This document shows, piece by piece, positions 32,481-43,470 of a stretch of DNA of 64,000 bases. Both the position numbers and the translations under genes were made by a program. Numbering within the stretch: position 1 is the first letter of the stretch; each line of letters starts with the position of its first letter. The stretch is taken from positions 275,253,401 through 275,317,400 of the forward strand of contig OW240913.1 of NCBI GenBank assembly GCA_933207985.1, in the 5' to 3' direction. Origin of the DNA: Pelobates cultripes. Its lineage: Eukaryota > Chordata > Amphibia > Anura > Pelobatidae. The notes beneath the pieces are model-generated. The model was not told the origin of the DNA. It ran no database searches and saw nothing but the letters and a program-made list of their open reading frames with translations.

Positions 32481-32878
32481 CCCCACAAAGAGGAGACACT
32501 AGTCTCCCAGAAGGTGCAGAGGAGACCGTGGTCTCTGCACCCGACTTACAGGGATGTTGGACAGCCTGTCCAGATCCCCAACTACCCTTGCAGGGACACC
32601 AGGAGGAGGGGGTAAGTACTATTTCCCCTCCCCAGCCATGGCCTAACCCAGCTGCCCCAGCCAAAGCGCTGGCATCGGGGCAGAGCGCAGTTGGCCTCTG
32701 CCCCCCAAGCACCCAAAGCGTGTTACCCAGTGACCTCAGAGGAATACCCAGGTGCAGTAAATGTGTGTTGTGGGTGGGCTACTCATGTACTTGTTCACTG
32801 TGGGTGGGTTTATCGACTAACTCAGGCACTGACCGACAGGTCAGGTACCTGGTTAGTCTCCCCCCCAAAGGGGAGATG

Positions 32879-33809
32879 TGTGACGAAATGCCTTTTGTCC
32901 CTGGATTGTTAGGTGACAAGCTGCCCTTTGCCCCCGGCATTTGGAGGAGCCTGATAGCCAGCCTCCTTCCTCATGACTGTGGCCCTGGGGTGTATTGCCA
33001 TTTAAAAAAGACTATTTGGGGCTTATTGGCTTCTAAAGACAGTTTCTTCCCATTGGAATCCATGGGAAGGTGTGTTTCTTCCCCTCCCCCGTTTCCTGTC
33101 TATTGTTCACCTATATTGGGCGCTCAGATCCGAGCTATCTGGGGATAGGTTAAATGTGGGGGTTCTGTGTAATAAAATAAGAATTATGTATTTTTATGTA
33201 CTTTTACGTATTTTTGCTGTTAGTGTTAAATGTAGATATTTTCTGTACCTGGAGATAATTGAGTTTACTGCAGTGCCTTAAGCCAATTATCTCCAGGATG
33301 GAGAGGAGGGATTTCATTGTGTATGTGAGAGTGTTATCATGTTAATTAGTGTTCCCATTGGTTTGTGTCCCTTTTGTCACAGTTTACCACCAGGTCCAGG
33401 GGGTGTGCCTCTGACCTGAAAACTTGTATATAAGCAGTAATAAACGCTCATTGGAGTCAGATCATCTTGTACCTTCATGAAGTTTCGGCTCATGTTTGGG
33501 GGATTGGAGAAACTACACTCTGGGGATTGCTATAATCACTATACTCCCCAGGGTATAATCACTAAGCTCTGCTAAGAGCTTGTTCCTGTTCCTGCTCTCT
33601 GGAATTCGGAGAGAGGTCGACCTGCTGGAAGCTGGACCCTGGTCCTGGGTCCAGAGTGGGTGGAGACGGCGAGACCCCAACCAAGCTGCGGCGGTTCGTG
33701 GGGTCTGCAGTGGTTATGGTGTCAGGCAGAGTGCTTGGAGTCCTCGAAAAGCACTAGGAGCATCCGTCGGCGGAAGGTACCCGGTCGGGGTGCCAGCGGT
33801 TCCGTTACA
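32879..33809 (+). repeat. 3' LTR of the non-autonomous element
   Basis: A 931-bp copy of the 5' LTR, with TATATAAG at 33427-33434. It is followed by GTCGC. Confidence 0.92.
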
Positions 33810-33814
33810 GTCGC

Positions 33815-34900
33815 GTCGCTTGCATGCATGGTCTTCTCAGCTGTAGGGGCCCGGTGAAAGGCTTGTGAGGTTGAAGGTGTAGAATGCTAGGGGATCTGGC
33901 CATTGTAGGGGTGCAGGAGTAATCGGCAGTTCAGTTGCTAGGTCATCCAAATCTTCTTTTTCTTTAAGCACATAGGGGCCTTTTGACATACTGACCTGCA
34001 AGCCTGTGGGGAAGCACCAGCTTTACCGAATCTTGTTAGCTTGCAGTTGTCTTGTGAAGGGGTGCATGACCCTACGGTTCGCTAGTGTGGCAGGACATAG
34101 GTCAGGATACATCCGTATTTCTCTTCCCTCGAGCAGGACTCGTTCTGTGTCTTTTGCCTTTCTAAGAATGTCTATTTTCAGCTCTGTGGGCTCTCAAAAA
34201 AAAAAAATAAATAATAATTCGGGGTCAATGCAGGTGGCCCAATAACTTATTGAAGAGTTCCGTAGGGAGTGCCTGTATGGGAGTTGTGGCATCAATCTCC
34301 TCCGGTGCACCTCGCATTCAAATGTTCTGTCTTCTGCCCCGGTTATCGAGGTCTTCCACATGGAATGCCATTTCCATGAGCTGAGTTGTGCGGAGTCGCA
34401 GTGCGTCTGTGTTTGCAGTCTGCACTATAGAAATATGATTGCAGTCTGCCTCGCGCTGGGATACCTTTTGGTGCAGGCCACAGATATCTTCCCTTCCGCC
34501 GTGATGAAGGTTTGGAGTTCAGTATTCGTTGCCTTCAGGTCAAATTTAGTTGGTAAGTCCCGAAGTAGGACCACCCAGTCAGCTTGCCCGCCATGGGAGA
34601 CTGGACCGGTAAGTCTGCTTGGATCTTTTCTCCTTGTGTGGAGGTCGGGCCGCCCGAGGCCGTGGAGTCATTTGAGGCCTGTGAGTCCAGGTCTGCCGGG
34701 GTGATCAGCTATTGCCACAGGGAGGAATGTGGGTTACCTCGTGACGTGTCTGCGGGCTTGAGAGCATGCGATGCTTGCTGCGTTTTGCCCATTTTCGTAC
34801 TAGAAAAGTTATTTTGGTGTGGATTTGTGCGTAGCCTTCAGGGAGCACAAGAATTCTGCCTCCATCTTCCCCGGCATCCAAGCCACGCCCCCCAGTAATC
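33815..34900 (-). mobile_element. L1-like LINE, 5' part with ORF1 remnant
   Basis: Read on the minus strand from about 34900, a 5' UTR-like segment (GGCGTGGCTTGGATGCCGGG) leads to an ATG near 34795 and an ORF1-like, stop-ridden protein. Its later part resembles L1 ORF1 (LRKAKDTERVLLEGREIRMYP, near 34180-34110). It joins 28080-30443 once the LTR element is removed. Confidence 0.6.
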
Positions 34901-35757
34901 TTTTAAATGGCATTGAATCAGATTGCACAAAATATAAACTAGGTAGCAAGTTTAAAACATTGTAAAAACGACAGTAGCTAAGAAATTAGGAATTCCTTAG
35001 AAAATACTTTAAACTTATTATTGCAACAAGGAATACATTTTTGAATTGTAGTATAACATGACAATACTCGTAGCTATAGTCCATAAAGCAAGCATAACAG
35101 TATATGGGCAGGAAATAATGACAGAGGCATGGACAAATATACTAGAGATTGAAAAATATATTTTTCCTGAAGTTATCTTAGCTATTTATTGAGGTCAAAA
35201 AATTATTTCCAGACCCATAAGTCATATCACGTTTTGTGTTTCCTTAAAGGAACATTCCAAACACTATAATTACTACAGCACACTGTAGCGGTTACTGTGC
35301 CCCTTCTCAACATTCTTAATAGTCGATCCATTTTAAAATACCTAAAGGTTGCCCCATAAAAAAATTCTATTTCTGCCTTGATAAATCCTCTCAGTGGTAT
35401 TATGAGCTATTTTATGACAATATTTTCCAAATATGCATGCAGTTTTCATTATTATTATTATTATTTTTTTTATTTAAGACTGATGTGTACCACTCGAATA
35501 AAAATGCCAGATTTGCTGCATCTTTCAAGACAAGCAAATTTAAGATTTTCATTGCAATGACACACATCAGTCTAAGAATGCACAGCAAAAAAAAACTGAA
35601 CGCATAAATAACATATAATGCACTTATTAAAAAAATGTAAATGCAAGATTGTTAGAGACACCTAGTGGTCAAAATATTTAAAAACACCCAAGCTGACTAA
35701 ATCATGCAGTTCTTAAGTGACAAAATTGGCCTGCCTCTGTAATGCATTATATAGCTC
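34901..35757. other. AT-rich unassigned sequence with a MITE end
   Basis: No gene seen. A MITE-type end (TTAAAGGAACATTCCAAACACT) lies at 35244, and an ATT-rich microsatellite at about 35449-35475. Confidence 0.4.
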
Positions 35758-35875
35758 TGGGCTAGTCAACCATTGTATACCTACCACCCACTAATGCATC
35801 TTTCTTGATGGAAACATTTTCTTACCGCCCACCAGTTTTTGATCTATTTTTTTTTAGCGCAAGTGCAGAATATTT
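35758..35875. mobile_element. hAT element, left fragment
   Basis: This fragment shares CACTAATGCATCTTTCTTGA and CTTACCGCCCACCAGTTTT with the complete hAT copy at 49371-50957. It is cut at 35875 by the insertion spanning 35876-38726. Confidence 0.7.
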
Positions 35876-38726
35876 AAAAAAAAAATTTTTTTTTGCAGTG
35901 CAGGTAATTACAGGCGGGTTTGTAGTGCCACAACAGCATCAACAGACATGCATGGTCAAACTTTGCAGTACATAGGTATGGCATGGAGATACTTTGCACA
36001 ATTTTTGTTAAGAAAGAGTAAGGCAATGTGTAGTGATTTTAGTTAAGATTAGTGAGTAAATGCATATTCAGGAGAAGAGATACTTTAGGTCTAGATAGGT
36101 ATATCGTAGATCGTTGGGTATAGCTAATAGCAATAACAGGTGTGGTATGCATGAATAATGCATATAAGAAACAAGTGGACAAATTCAAAGACATGGAGAT
36201 TCGATGTGCTTAACATGCTAAACTTACTGCCCGGGTGAAGGTTATTAGGAAGCTTGAAAACAGCAATAGGAAATGCATCAGAAAGGTGACCCCAGGTGAT
36301 CCCTGTGCCAGCAAGAGGACAGTCAGTGACTATATGCCAGGAGACCCACCCAGATAAAGGAACAGAGAGGGACAAAGGCCTGAAAATTGCTGTAGGAGAT
36401 GTAATTTAGGTAAGTGTCAGAGTGGTAATCCCCAAGTGGTTAACTTGTGTCTCAGCCGATAGCCCGCCGTGGGCAGGGTACAGACCCCAATGGTCTTGCT
36501 GATCTTCAGGTTCAACACTGCAGTTGCAGGCAGTTGGTCCATGTATTTCGGCCCCCGCGCGGCAGCCTGGGAGGTGCGGCAGGTAAAGCCAGGGCGTTGG
36601 ACCAGTGTCTCATTCTGTGGGCTGTATACTTCGGGAGGCTTGATGATCGATTTGTAGGTGCCGACCTCCGCTGGTTGCTTTAGTGTTGCATGTGGTGGCT
36701 TGGTGTGGCTCTGTTTTCTCTGCCACAACCTGGCTCATACCTGGACCGGAACCCGGATTCTAATTGGGGTCTTAGCAGGCATCCACCAGTATTGGTCCAG
36801 CCCGCGCTGGCAGTCCGCCCGTGAGGAGTCGAGTGAGGAGGGAGCGTCGGTCTTCCCTCTTGTATAGGTGGCTTGACACGCGGTCTCCGCTATTTTGGAT
36901 GCGGCTTCTGAGCCCTGGGTTGGCACCACCACAGCTCAGAGTGCTGGTGTCTTTGCACATCTTGGGTCCACAGGGTGGGGACCGGGATCACCCCCACCAG
37001 TCCAGAGGGGGTGGGGGAACAGGGCCAGTTCCACCTAGCTTTGTGCTTCTGGCATGACACTGGGAGGCAGGATAACTGAAAAGTAAATAAGGTAGGCACA
37101 CTCAATATGAAATATATGCAAGCTTCCAAGTGGAGCTCTATGAAAATATGATATGGGGTGCTCACTCACATAAGGCATTATCCCCAAAAGCCCAAATACA
37201 TGTAAATAACAATAGAGTAAGGAGCACAACCATCAATAATAATAAAACAATATTTATTAAGTGGGTATACTCTATAAGAATATCACATAACATAAAGATC
37301 CAAAATATAGGATCATGTCACGCTATACAGCAATGATCAGAAAAATTCTGAATATATATGTATAAACGCCAAAAGCGTCTTATATGAATAACAGAGTCTC
37401 AATATACAAAAATAGAGAAATAAAATACCAGTCTAATCCAACCCCACAAACATAGATATAAATATACAAAAGTATATAGCAATAAGCATACAAGACCTAG
37501 TGAGAAGCAGGGACAGAGTCAGTCACAAAAACACCCCCAACGTTTCGGCAAAAATGTCTTTATCAAGGGAGCATGTTGAGAGAAACTAAATCCTGTTCTT
37601 ATATACCCAAAATAAAACACAAACATGGAAAACACCTGAAAAAAAATGGGTGGCCACCCATGATGACTGGGATCCTCCCAACCATGATACACCTGTTCAT
37701 GGTTGTCAAGGGAACCAGAAAGCCCTGACTTATATACATATATACATATCAAAATGCAGATTCACAAGTAGAATACATAAACAAAAATACTTGATACAAA
37801 GATACAAAATCAACATGAAACATGCAGGCAAGATATTAAGTATACATGTAGTGGACATATTAGTAGAAACATATTATAATATAGATAAGAATATGAATAT
37901 TACATCAGTATTAATATAAAGATATAAAGATCAACTGTCCCAAGTGGTATGGCAGTTTGAAGAAATAAAAACATAAAAAAGAAACAATCAAAAGTAAATG
38001 TCACAAAATACCTGGTGCAGAGATTTGATCTACAAGCTTAAACTGATGCAAAGTGGAATTAAAATATAGACTGGAGACGTGAGCAGCATCAAGCGCTTCA
38101 AAATCGCCGAACCCAGAAGTAAGCTGAATCTGGTGGAACGCACATACGTTCCAATATAGAAATATGTCTGTTCGCATGCTGTGCGCATGCGCAATCAGTC
38201 GGCACCTCGCGAAACCCCAAACCAGGAAGCAGGGAGCGCAAAGTGGAACTGCATATGCGTTCCACTGCAAAAAAACATGCAGACTAGTCACTAATGAACG
38301 AATATAGCTCCAAAAAGGAGCAGGGACACTGCATGGAAGTATATTTATCTTGGCTCCAAATCTGCCAGCCTGATATTAAAGATATATACTGTAGAAAAAA
38401 GCAATCGGGAAAAAATAATAAGAAAATCATGAATTAATATTGAAATAGAGGGTGGGGGGGGAATTAGAAAAAAAATAGTAGGCAGGATAGCAGGGCAGCG
38501 GCCGTCCACCACGTTCACCGCCTGAGCGATCCCCATCTTAGACGACAGAGAGCACCCCTCCAAGGGACTAGAACTAAACAGCAAGCCTCTCCTCAGAACA
38601 AGGATGTCTTCTTGCACTGGGTCACAGCTGCCAGTCGTCAGGTAGGTACTAATTTGGTGTTAAAAGTAGAAGAGTGCAGAAGCTGCTCTGATGTGTGACC
38701 GATCAGCATGGCGGTCCGGCCCCGCC
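35876..38726 (-). mobile_element. 2.85-kb insertion in the hAT element, probably a retroelement
   Basis: It is bounded by the direct repeat CAGAATATTT (35866-35875 and 38727-38736), which in the intact hAT copy occurs once (as GGAATATTTT). The left edge has A- and T-runs, as expected for a minus-strand poly(A) tail. Inside, a GC-rich stretch (about 36420-37060) and a segment with a CGAAACGTTGGGG motif on the minus strand (37539-37556) are seen. No reverse transcriptase is recognisable. It may be a LINE-mobilised or Penelope-related remnant, or a composite. Confidence 0.45.
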
Positions 38727-38834
38727 CAGAATATTTTCTAGAAAGGAGGGTGTTATCAAAAACTGTACTTAAATTTATCTTTTTATTTCTACTTTCTGCA
38801 TGTTTATGAAAAAACAATAAAGTAAATTAAAAGT
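38727..38834. mobile_element. hAT element, right fragment
   Basis: It matches 49455-49600 (AGAAAGGA-GGTGTT, TTTATCTTTTTATTTCTACT, CAATAAAGTAAATT). The match ends where the DIRS inverted repeat starts (38835), so DIRS DNA replaced or interrupted the rest. Confidence 0.7.
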
Positions 38835-39602
38835 AGGGATTATTATAGCCTCGGTGAGGGAATAATCTAAATTTTATTAAAGACAGGAGGCGAATATTTG
38901 CGTTACCTTCTTTACGCAAACCTCCAGCAGCAAAGAAATAGTTAACAGAACTTTTCAAAACAACCAATCAGAACAAAACAGCAGCAGTATAAAACCACTT
39001 AGACAGGCCCTTCCACTTCCTCTTTCTTTGATGAGGTTGAGCAGGAGAGCAAGGAAAACCAACGAATCCACCCTGTAGCAGAGAAACAATCGTCAAAACC
39101 AGATAATCGTCAAAACCAGAGAAAAAACAGATTACACTGCAAGAAAAAAGAAACATTGTGAAAGTAAACTGTCAAAGCAAGATGTCGTCATATCCATACA
39201 ATATTACTTGTACATCATAATACATGATGAATAAAATGCACACGGACAATCACCACTGTATAATAAATATAATCATTATTATACAAGACCATGCATTTAC
39301 AAAAACATAATATCCCCAATTAAACATAAAAGAAAAAAATCCCAAATCCAGGGAGGGAAATGTAAAAAGGGGGGGGGGGAGAAATATTCGCCTCCTGTCT
39401 TTAATAAAATTTAGATTATTCCCTCACCGAGGCTAGAATAATCCCTAATTTTATGGCAAGACAGGAGGCTTCATATTTGCAATGTTAATGCCCAAACATA
39501 AAATCAGAAAAAACATGAGATCAAGGACGGAAATAAAAGGAACGGAAAATCGATAGACCAATCAGTGGTGCAGAGAAAAATCCAGAAGGGACCCGCCGGC
39601 TT

Positions 39603-40350
39603 CTAGAGCTGCTGAAGTGCAGCGTCCAGAACCAAATGTATCCCAAAGGAACTTGCAATACCAGCCGATGAGAGAAACCACCAAATCAAACGAGCGAGCG
39701 AAGGTGCAGAAACAGTTCTAAACGGTCGGACATAGGAAATCAACAGCTGCCCAAAAGCAGAAGGACGAGGTCTTGGATCTATACGTCCGTAGGCAACATG
39801 CCATACAGAGACGTGGCCTATCTGAAGATTAGGCATACAATACAGAAGGCGAATAGATATAGTCCTGCGCGGAATAGAAACAGACTCACCGTCCGGTGAG
39901 AAGGAAAAATATTCCACATCAAAAGCACGAACACCAGAACGCAATGAAAAAAAAAAATACAAAACCTAACAGGAGAGCCGACCAAGGCGAAAACTGTCAC
40001 AAAGACAAATCCTCGGCATCAGGCCACTCCTCAAGGAAACGCAGAACAAGCAATACATCCTAAACTGAGGAATAGCAAGAGGTAGCTGTCCCAAAAGGCA
40101 TACCCCTCGAAGTAGTCTGCAGACAAAGGGGTCCTTACCAATGCCAGAATCTTGAGAAGGCACATGAGCCGTTGAGCTAGCTGACCTAAGACGTAAATGG
40201 TCCCATACAACTTACCCTAATAAAACAATTCAGCCAGGCAGTTTAGGACAGCCATGATATGGGCCGTAAAGGGATCCAAACATCTCTCCAGACACCACTC
40301 ATGCCAGGAGTGCAGGTATGATCACCTGGTGCTAGGTGCCCAAGAGTCCC
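39603..40350 (-). pseudogene. DIRS tyrosine recombinase remnant
   Basis: The longest piece (39962-39603) matches the catalytic half of DIRS recombinases (SFSPDGESVSIPRRT, SAFGQLLISYVRPFR, LSSAGIASSFGIH). The downstream H-x-x-R and Tyr segment is lost: after FGIH the sequence diverges and ends at 39603. The N-terminal half to 40350 is interrupted by stops. Confidence 0.7.
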
Positions 40351-40659
40351 AGAGGAATTCACTAACCGTTGTCGATAGGTCTGACAAATCCCAGTACCCC
40401 GGAAATGGTCCAAGCCACTAGTGGTAGGCGATCATTTAATATCAATGTATGTGTATCCTCTTGAGGATCCCGCAGGAGACAGGGGAGTAGTAGAGGGTCT
40501 TTGCCCGACAACTCCAGCAAGAGAGGGAACCATGGTTGACTCCTCCAAAGTGGTGTGACCAGGAGAAATGACACTGCCAGGAGTTTGGCCTGACGCAATG
40601 TCTGAAGTAGCCTGAAGAAAATAGAAAAGGGGAAATGCATACGCCCCCGAGGGAGGCCA

Positions 40660-41590
40660 GTCTAGGAAAACGTGGCCACCACCTTGCCTGAAGCCAAACT
40701 GCAGAACCAATCTATTTGACGGTTCGCCTTGAATGCAATCAGATCTGAGTGAGATATTCTGCCATAAGTTACAAAGTCCAGACAGTCTTGATAGACATCC
40801 TTTGTGAGATCCAACTGCAGTCCGGAGCGGACAGTCGGGACGTTGTCCATGCAGGGAGGCAGCGAGCAGTAATTCTGGGGAAGCTGCAAATGGCGAAGGA
40901 ACCTGCAGTTAGTTCCAGACAGTAGACATGAGGAGCTCTTTCCTCCGGAGTCCAGAGTCCTCCTGTCACCACACCATCGCAAGTAGTTGCCCCAGCCCAT
41001 ACAGCTGGCTTCGGATTCCAGGATGAAGTCTGGTTGGGGTCCAAAAATCGCCCTGTCATTCTGGGTCTCCATATGTCGAAGTCACCGATGAAGTTCTAGA
41101 CGAGTTTCATCCGAGAACCACATGACTCAATCGTACAAGGCCAAAGACCTGAGATAGCGAGCCTTCAGGCGTTGGCGTGTCAGATAGTGCAAGGTCCTGG
41201 AACGATGGCATCAATGAAGGATGACAACAGGCCTATCGTCCGGGCCAGGTCCCATAGCGTGACCCGCGGTTTGCGGAGCATGTGTCTTATATCCTTCTTG
41301 AAGGCGGTCACCTTGGGCATCGGAAGACAGAGCGCCACCTGAACCGATTATTCCACAAAAACCAGAAACTGGACCGACTGAGAGTGAGTCAGTTCCGATA
41401 TTTCCATGTTGATGGCGAAACCAATCACCCTCAGAGGGTCTCCGAGGTGACGGGTGTCCTCCATCTTGATATGTCAACAGGCGACATATGCGTTGAGGGC
41501 ATGCAGATTGAGAACAAAATTGATCCTGAAACCGAAACCAAATAGGCATTTCCTTACAAACAAACAGACGGACTATTGGGCCCATTCATG
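40660..41590 (-). pseudogene. DIRS reverse transcriptase / RNase H remnant
   Basis: Fragments in several frames resemble the end of the DIRS RT (KVTAFKKDIRHMLRKPRVTL, ARTIGLLSSFIDAIVPGP) and RNase H. In RNase H the first acidic motif reads ESEASCMGWG, with Glu in place of the usual Asp. CLELTAGSFAI and MDNVPTVR follow. The polymerase YxDD motif could not be found. Confidence 0.75.
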
Positions 41591-41600
41591 AAGGAGAGTT

Positions 41601-42059
41601 AGCATCCACCGGTGTTCCACTTTGTAGAGCGTCATCCACCCCGAGGAACCTCTGTGTCAACGTGCACTGACATCCAGCAGTTAGTCCTGGGCAGAGTGCA
41701 AAACCTGTTCCAGGTCTTCATGGGGTCTTTTCCGGACTTATCCATGAAAACTGGACATCTTGTTAAACTGGCAAGCAGCTCCCCCTTCATCGGTGGGAGC
41801 GCCATGGCCCTTCCAAAGTCTATTACGGAGTCCATAGCCACAGAGCAGAGGAAATCGCTGAGTCAGAGCCTCGAGCACCTGAGGTCCAGGGTGGTCGATG
41901 GAGTGTAACCATGTGGGGCAACAAGGACTTCAGTCAGTGAGCCCACCAAGGTGGCACAAAGCCAGGCCTGGAGACCTTCTGGGCGTGGAAAACTGCTCCG
42001 TCAGCCATTACTGTATCACTGCCATAGAGGTAACACTGTCAGAGTGGTACCTGGTGCGG
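41601..42059. other. Unassigned sequence between DIRS remnant and minisatellite
   Basis: A 98-codon frame (41612-41908) has no recognisable motif. It may be an extension of the DIRS RT region in shifted frames (TEVPRGG-like minus-strand peptides), but I cannot support that. Confidence 0.3.
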
Positions 42060-42740
42060 CCAGCTGGGGGTCACCCAGCGTGCAAGAGTGGGTCACCCAA
42101 CAAGCACAAGCATACAATGCAGTATAGGCCAGCAGGGGAGGGGGTCACCCTCAGTATGGTTATAACAGGACCCTGTAGGTACAGCAATGCCGTCGGCAGT
42201 AGGGGCAGACGTATTATGAATATAACAAGCACTGTAGATCCATCAGTGCAGACAGCAGGAGGAGCCACCCTCATTATAACCATAACAGGACACTGTAAAT
42301 ACCGCAGTGCAGTCAGCGGGAGGGGGTCACCCTCATTAAGAACATAACAGTGCAGGTCCAGCATTATAGTCCGCAGGAGGGGGTCACCCTCAGTATGAGT
42401 AGAACAGGGCACTGAAAGTACAGCACTGCAATCAGCAGGAGGGGTCACCCTCATTATGAACATAACAGGGCGCTGTAGGTCCAGCAGTGCAGTCAGCAGG
42501 AAGGGGTCACCCTCGGTATGATAACAAGACACCGAAAGTACGGTTGTGCAGTCAGCAGGAGGGGGGTCACCCTCAGTATGGTTACACTGCAGGTCCAGCA
42601 GTGCAATAAGCGGGAGGGGTTCACCCTCAGCATGAATATAACAGGTGTGCTGTGGGGCCACAGAGTATGAATATAATAGGACACCGAATGTCCAGCAGTT
42701 TTGTCAGAGGGAGGGGGTCACCCAACCCACGGTAGTGCCA
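42060..42740 (+). repeat. Minisatellite of about 60 bp per unit
   Basis: About ten diverged units contain GGGGGTCACCCTCAGTATG followed by AACAGGACACTG and CAGTGCAGTCAGCAGGAGG. GGGTCACC recurs near 42069, 42141, 42326, 42380, 42442, 42504, 42563, 42616 and 42715. Long frames across it are by-products of the repeat. Confidence 0.8.
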
Positions 42741-43470
42741 CTTGCACAGCAATATGGCCCAGTAGAGGGCAGTATAATCAGGGACAGCGACCCATTAATG
42801 TAAAGGGGGGAGGAAGTCACCCCTTGTAATGAAAGGGCTGTAAGGGATGCTGTCAGCCCACCTGAGGGGTATAAGTGTGTTTAAGTTAGATAGGTATAGG
42901 TATTTATCACAATAAACAATACAGTGAGCTTTGTGTAAATCACTTATTATTTGAGCCACTGGGACTTCATGTTCCTTAAGGCCAGATTGAAACCCTGTGG
43001 AAAATCAAACTCATTGCATGCAGACCCCTGCAAGAAGGGGCAGTAAAATCATACAGAGGGGAGAGGGAAGGCCCAATAAGAGTGGGCTTATTGTATCTGA
43101 CAGTTTAGCCTTAACAACATACAGAGGGGACACAGGGAGAGGTAAGGCTGGCCACATGGCCAGCAGGGCAGTGGGGTGTATGAGATCGGGCTGCCCGGAT
43201 GCACGGAGCCCATGTGGCTCAGAAAAAATAAAATAAAATAAATAAATTTGAGCGGGGCCTACCGTGTGGTAGTTACGCGGTACTGCCGCAAGGCTAAAAC
43301 GGCTCGGTAAGCAGCGAGGGGAAGAGAGTGGGGGTGGTAGCCCAGGAGGGAACTGCCGGAACGGAGGGCCGGCCGGTAGGAAACCCCAGGTATGTGAAAC
43401 AGGGCAGAGCAGGATTCCAAACCCCTTAACAAAGAGAAAGGCACCCACCCCCCTTTTTTAAAAAAGTTCT
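42741..43470. other. Unassigned sequence, no gene recognised
   Basis: It contains a TATA-like GGGTATAAGTGTG near 42867 and AATAAACAATAC near 42912, and could be the end of an LTR. No partner LTR was found in the window. Confidence 0.3.

Larger units (their letters stand above)
30444..33809 (+). mobile_element. Young non-autonomous LTR retrotransposon with a repeat-coding interior
   Basis: Two 931-bp LTRs (30444-31374 and 32879-33809) differ at only about six positions and are flanked by the target duplication GTCGC (30439-30443 and 33810-33814). The 1504-bp interior begins TGGTGGCAGCGGTGGGA (probable primer-binding site) and ends with a purine-rich AAAGGGGAGATG. It encodes no protease, RT or integrase, so it must be mobilised by a relative. 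Its only coding region is a Gag-like N-terminus joined to a 16-residue tandem repeat. Confidence 0.92.
38835..41600 (-). mobile_element. Decayed DIRS-type retrotransposon
   Basis: The minus strand carries DIRS-like RT and RNase H sequence (about 41590-40660), a linker (40640-40362: WRSQPWFPLLLELSG, LPLVAWTISG) and a tyrosine-recombinase remnant (about 40330-39603). Stops and frame shifts are throughout. The 3' side has an inverted repeat, 38835-38898 against 39382-39446, with the second arm followed by sequence resembling the other element end (GACAGGAGGCTTCATATTTG). This is the internal complementary region typical of DIRS. The 5' terminal repeat to the right was not found, so the copy is truncated. 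Confidence 0.82.

Noticed and set aside
31524..32712. Minus-strand frames of 220-272 codons over the LTR element interior
   Set aside because: They mirror the 48-bp repeat (48 is divisible by three). Repeat structure, not coding constraint, keeps them open; the plus-strand frame is better placed after the 5' LTR.
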